Assembly: GCA_031262285.1 (NCBI GenBank)
Contig: JAISHZ010000165.1
Coordinates: 1 to 7,457, forward strand
Length of the DNA stretch: 7,457 nt
Direction of reading: 5' to 3'
DNA from: Lachnospiraceae bacterium
GTDB taxonomy: Bacteria; Bacillota_A; Clostridia; Lachnospirales; Lachnospiraceae
Shown here: one piece after another, positions 6,058-7,457 of the stretch
How positions within the stretch are numbered: position 1 is the stretch's first letter
How the letters are laid out: each line of letters begins with the position of its first letter
Notes under the pieces: generated by a model
What the model was told of the DNA's origin: nothing
What the model saw: only the letters and a program-made list of their open reading frames with translations
Database searches by the model: none
Position numbers and translations under genes: made by a program

Positions 6058-7392
6058 ATGCAGTTTTTGACGGCACCAATTAAAAAAAATGTTTTAGAAA
6101 TCGATGAACTAGTAAGCGGAGCGTACATCGGACAAGCTGTGCAAGTTAACGGGACGGTGCATACCATACGGGATATGGGGACGATTACCTTTATCGTGCT
6201 TCGAAAACGGAGCGGGCTTTTGCAGTGTGTGATTGATGAAAGTACGCCGGGAGTTGTCATAGAAGAGGGGTTTCGGGAGGCATCCTGCGTTGAGGTGACG
6301 GGGCAACTCATAACGAATGAAAAAGCGCCGGGGGGGATTGAAATACGCTTAGCTTCTTATCGTATCTTGTCCGTACCTACAGAGCCGTTGCCCATCCCCA
6401 TTGCGAAGTGGAAGATGAGCGCCGCGCTAGAAACAAAATTAAATCTACGTCCGATCTCGCTGCGCAATCTGCGTGAACGCGCTAAATTCAAAATACAAGA
6501 AGCGGTTGGCAGAGGTTTTCGGGATTTTCTGATTTCACAGGACTTCACAGAAATTCATACCCCCAAGATCGGCAGCAAAGGAGCCGAGGGTGGCGCGAAT
6601 ATGTTCAAGCTCGATTACTTTCATAAACCGGCGATCCTTGCCCAGAGCCCGCAGTTTTATAAGCAGATGATGGTGGGGGTATTTGACCGGGTCTACGAGG
6701 TTGCTCCGGTATTTCGTGCGGAGAAGCACAATACAAAACGACATTTAAATGAATACACATCTTTAGATTTTGAGATGGGCTTTATCGATAGTTTTGTCGA
6801 TGTGATGGCGATGGAAACCGGTGCGTTGCAAGCGATTCTGCGACTTCTTGCGCAATCCTATGCGAAGGAAATTAATATACTGGGCATCACCCTTCCTTCT
6901 GCGGATCAGATTCCTTGTGTACGCTTTGACGAAGCGAAACAGCAGGTATCTAAGAAATATGATCGTCCCATTCGAAATCCTTATGACCTGGAGCCGGAAG
7001 AAGAGGTTTTGATCAGTCAATATTATAAAGAAGAATATGATGCGGATTTTGTCTTTGTCACGCATTACCCGAGTAAGAAGCGCCCGGTCTATGCGATGGA
7101 TGATCCTGGTGATCCGACCTTTACACTAAGCTTTGACTGTCTGTTTCGTGGGATGGAAATCACAACCGGCGGACAGCGCATCCATGATTATCAGATGCTG
7201 GTGGATAAGATTGAAGCGCGCGGTATGACGACAGAAGGTTTGGAGCATTATCTGATGGCGTTTAAGCATGGCATGCCGCCGCACGGCGGTTTGGGTTTGG
7301 GCTTGGAGCGTCTGACGATGAAACTAATCGGCGAGGATAATGTGCGGGAAGCCACGCTTTTCCCGCGTGATTTGAGTCGCTTAGAGCCGTAA
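6058..7392 (+). CDS. aspS: Archaeal-type aspartyl-tRNA synthetase, probably non-discriminating
   Basis: This 444-residue cytoplasmic class II synthetase attaches aspartate to tRNA(Asp). It has the archaeal/eukaryal architecture: an N-terminal OB-fold that binds the anticodon (about 24-100), then the catalytic core (about 140-444), without the large insertion of the roughly 590-residue bacterial AspRS. Motif 1 includes EIHTPKI with P169. Motif 2 has FRAE (219-222) followed by HNTKRHLNE and DFEMGF. Motif 3 is GLGLERL with R418. HNT.RHLNE is typical of AspRS rather than AsnRS. H35 (in GTVHTIRD) and P91 (in EKAPGGIEI) align by eye with the anticodon-loop positions that distinguish enzymes also charging tRNA(Asn). 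If so, Asp-tRNA(Asn) would be amidated by GatCAB encoded elsewhere. ATG 6058 follows a GGAGG site; GTG 6055 is an alternative. No T-box is seen upstream. Confidence 0.92.
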   Translation: MQFLTAPIKKNVLEIDELVSGAYIGQAVQVNGTVHTIRDMGTITFIVLRKRSGLLQCVIDESTPGVVIEEGFREASCVEVTGQLITNEKAPGGIEIRLASYRILSVPTEPLPIPIAKWKMSAALETKLNLRPISLRNLRERAKFKIQEAVGRGFRDFLISQDFTEIHTPKIGSKGAEGGANMFKLDYFHKPAILAQSPQFYKQMMVGVFDRVYEVAPVFRAEKHNTKRHLNEYTSLDFEMGFIDSFVDVMAMETGALQAILRLLAQSYAKEINILGITLPSADQIPCVRFDEAKQQVSKKYDRPIRNPYDLEPEEEVLISQYYKEEYDADFVFVTHYPSKKRPVYAMDDPGDPTFTLSFDCLFRGMEITTGGQRIHDYQMLVDKIEARGMTTEGLEHYLMAFKHGMPPHGGLGLGLERLTMKLIGEDNVREATLFPRDLSRLEP

Positions 7393-7393
7393 G

Positions 7394-7418
7394 TGAAACA
7401 TGATTGCAAAATGTTTCA
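7394..7418 (+). terminator. Hairpin just after the AspRS gene, possible weak terminator
   Basis: TGAAACAT (7394-7401) and ATGTTTCA (7411-7418) form a perfect 8-bp stem with a 9-base loop, beginning two bases after the stop codon. The stem is AT-rich and no run of T follows, so it does not look like a standard intrinsic terminator. It may instead protect the 3' end or be chance. Confidence 0.3.
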
Positions 7419-7457
7419 GCAAATCGTTGATAATTATAATAATGTGACGATTTATGG

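Noticed and set aside
7435..7440. TATAAT near the right edge as a promoter for the next gene
   Set aside because: The -10 match is perfect, but no acceptable -35 box or TGn extension is present in this AT-rich stretch, and the downstream gene is not visible.
1..7457. CRISPR arrays, tRNA or rRNA genes, transposase genes, phage genes
   Set aside because: No regularly spaced short repeats, tRNA-like cloverleaf, rRNA sequence or transposase/integrase motif was seen on either strand. The dispersed repeats carry no enzyme of their own.

Overview
The window looks like a chromosomal segment of a bacterium, most likely a Bacillota/Clostridia-type anaerobe. Supporting signs are strong AGGAG/GGAGG ribosome binding sites, SigA-type promoters with 17-base spacers, a large hybrid kinase of the kind common in gut Clostridia, and an archaeal-type aspartyl-tRNA synthetase, which many Clostridia carry. 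The lineage is inferred from style and gene content, not from a marker.

Layout. (1) 1-118, minus strand: the first 39 codons of a protein whose N-terminus resembles HD-GYP cyclic-di-GMP phosphodiesterases. It has a textbook promoter at 217-245. (2) 119-386: divergent control region, with an extended -10 promoter for uxaC. (3) 387-1796, plus strand: uxaC, uronate isomerase, complete. (4) 1798-2046: a 249-bp palindromic element with short terminal inverted repeats and a long nested stem. (5) 2066-2165: promoter and leader of the kinase. (6) 2166-5798, plus strand: a 1210-residue membrane-anchored hybrid histidine kinase with five PAS-like modules (three of them tandem repeats of one another), HisKA, HATPase and two receiver domains. 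(7) 5800-5972: a second, shorter copy of the palindromic element's sequence in opposite orientation, bracketed by an 11-bp direct repeat. (8) 6058-7392, plus strand: archaeal-type AspRS carrying the residues associated with non-discriminating enzymes. (9) 7393-7457: a small hairpin and the start of the next intergenic region.

The genes do not form an obvious operon. Each complete gene has its own promoter-like signal and they serve unrelated processes: uronate catabolism, signal transduction and translation. The most unusual content is the repeat family. A 34-base core occurs three times in the window, twice as the arms of one large hairpin and once alone. Each copy-bearing element starts one base after a stop codon.
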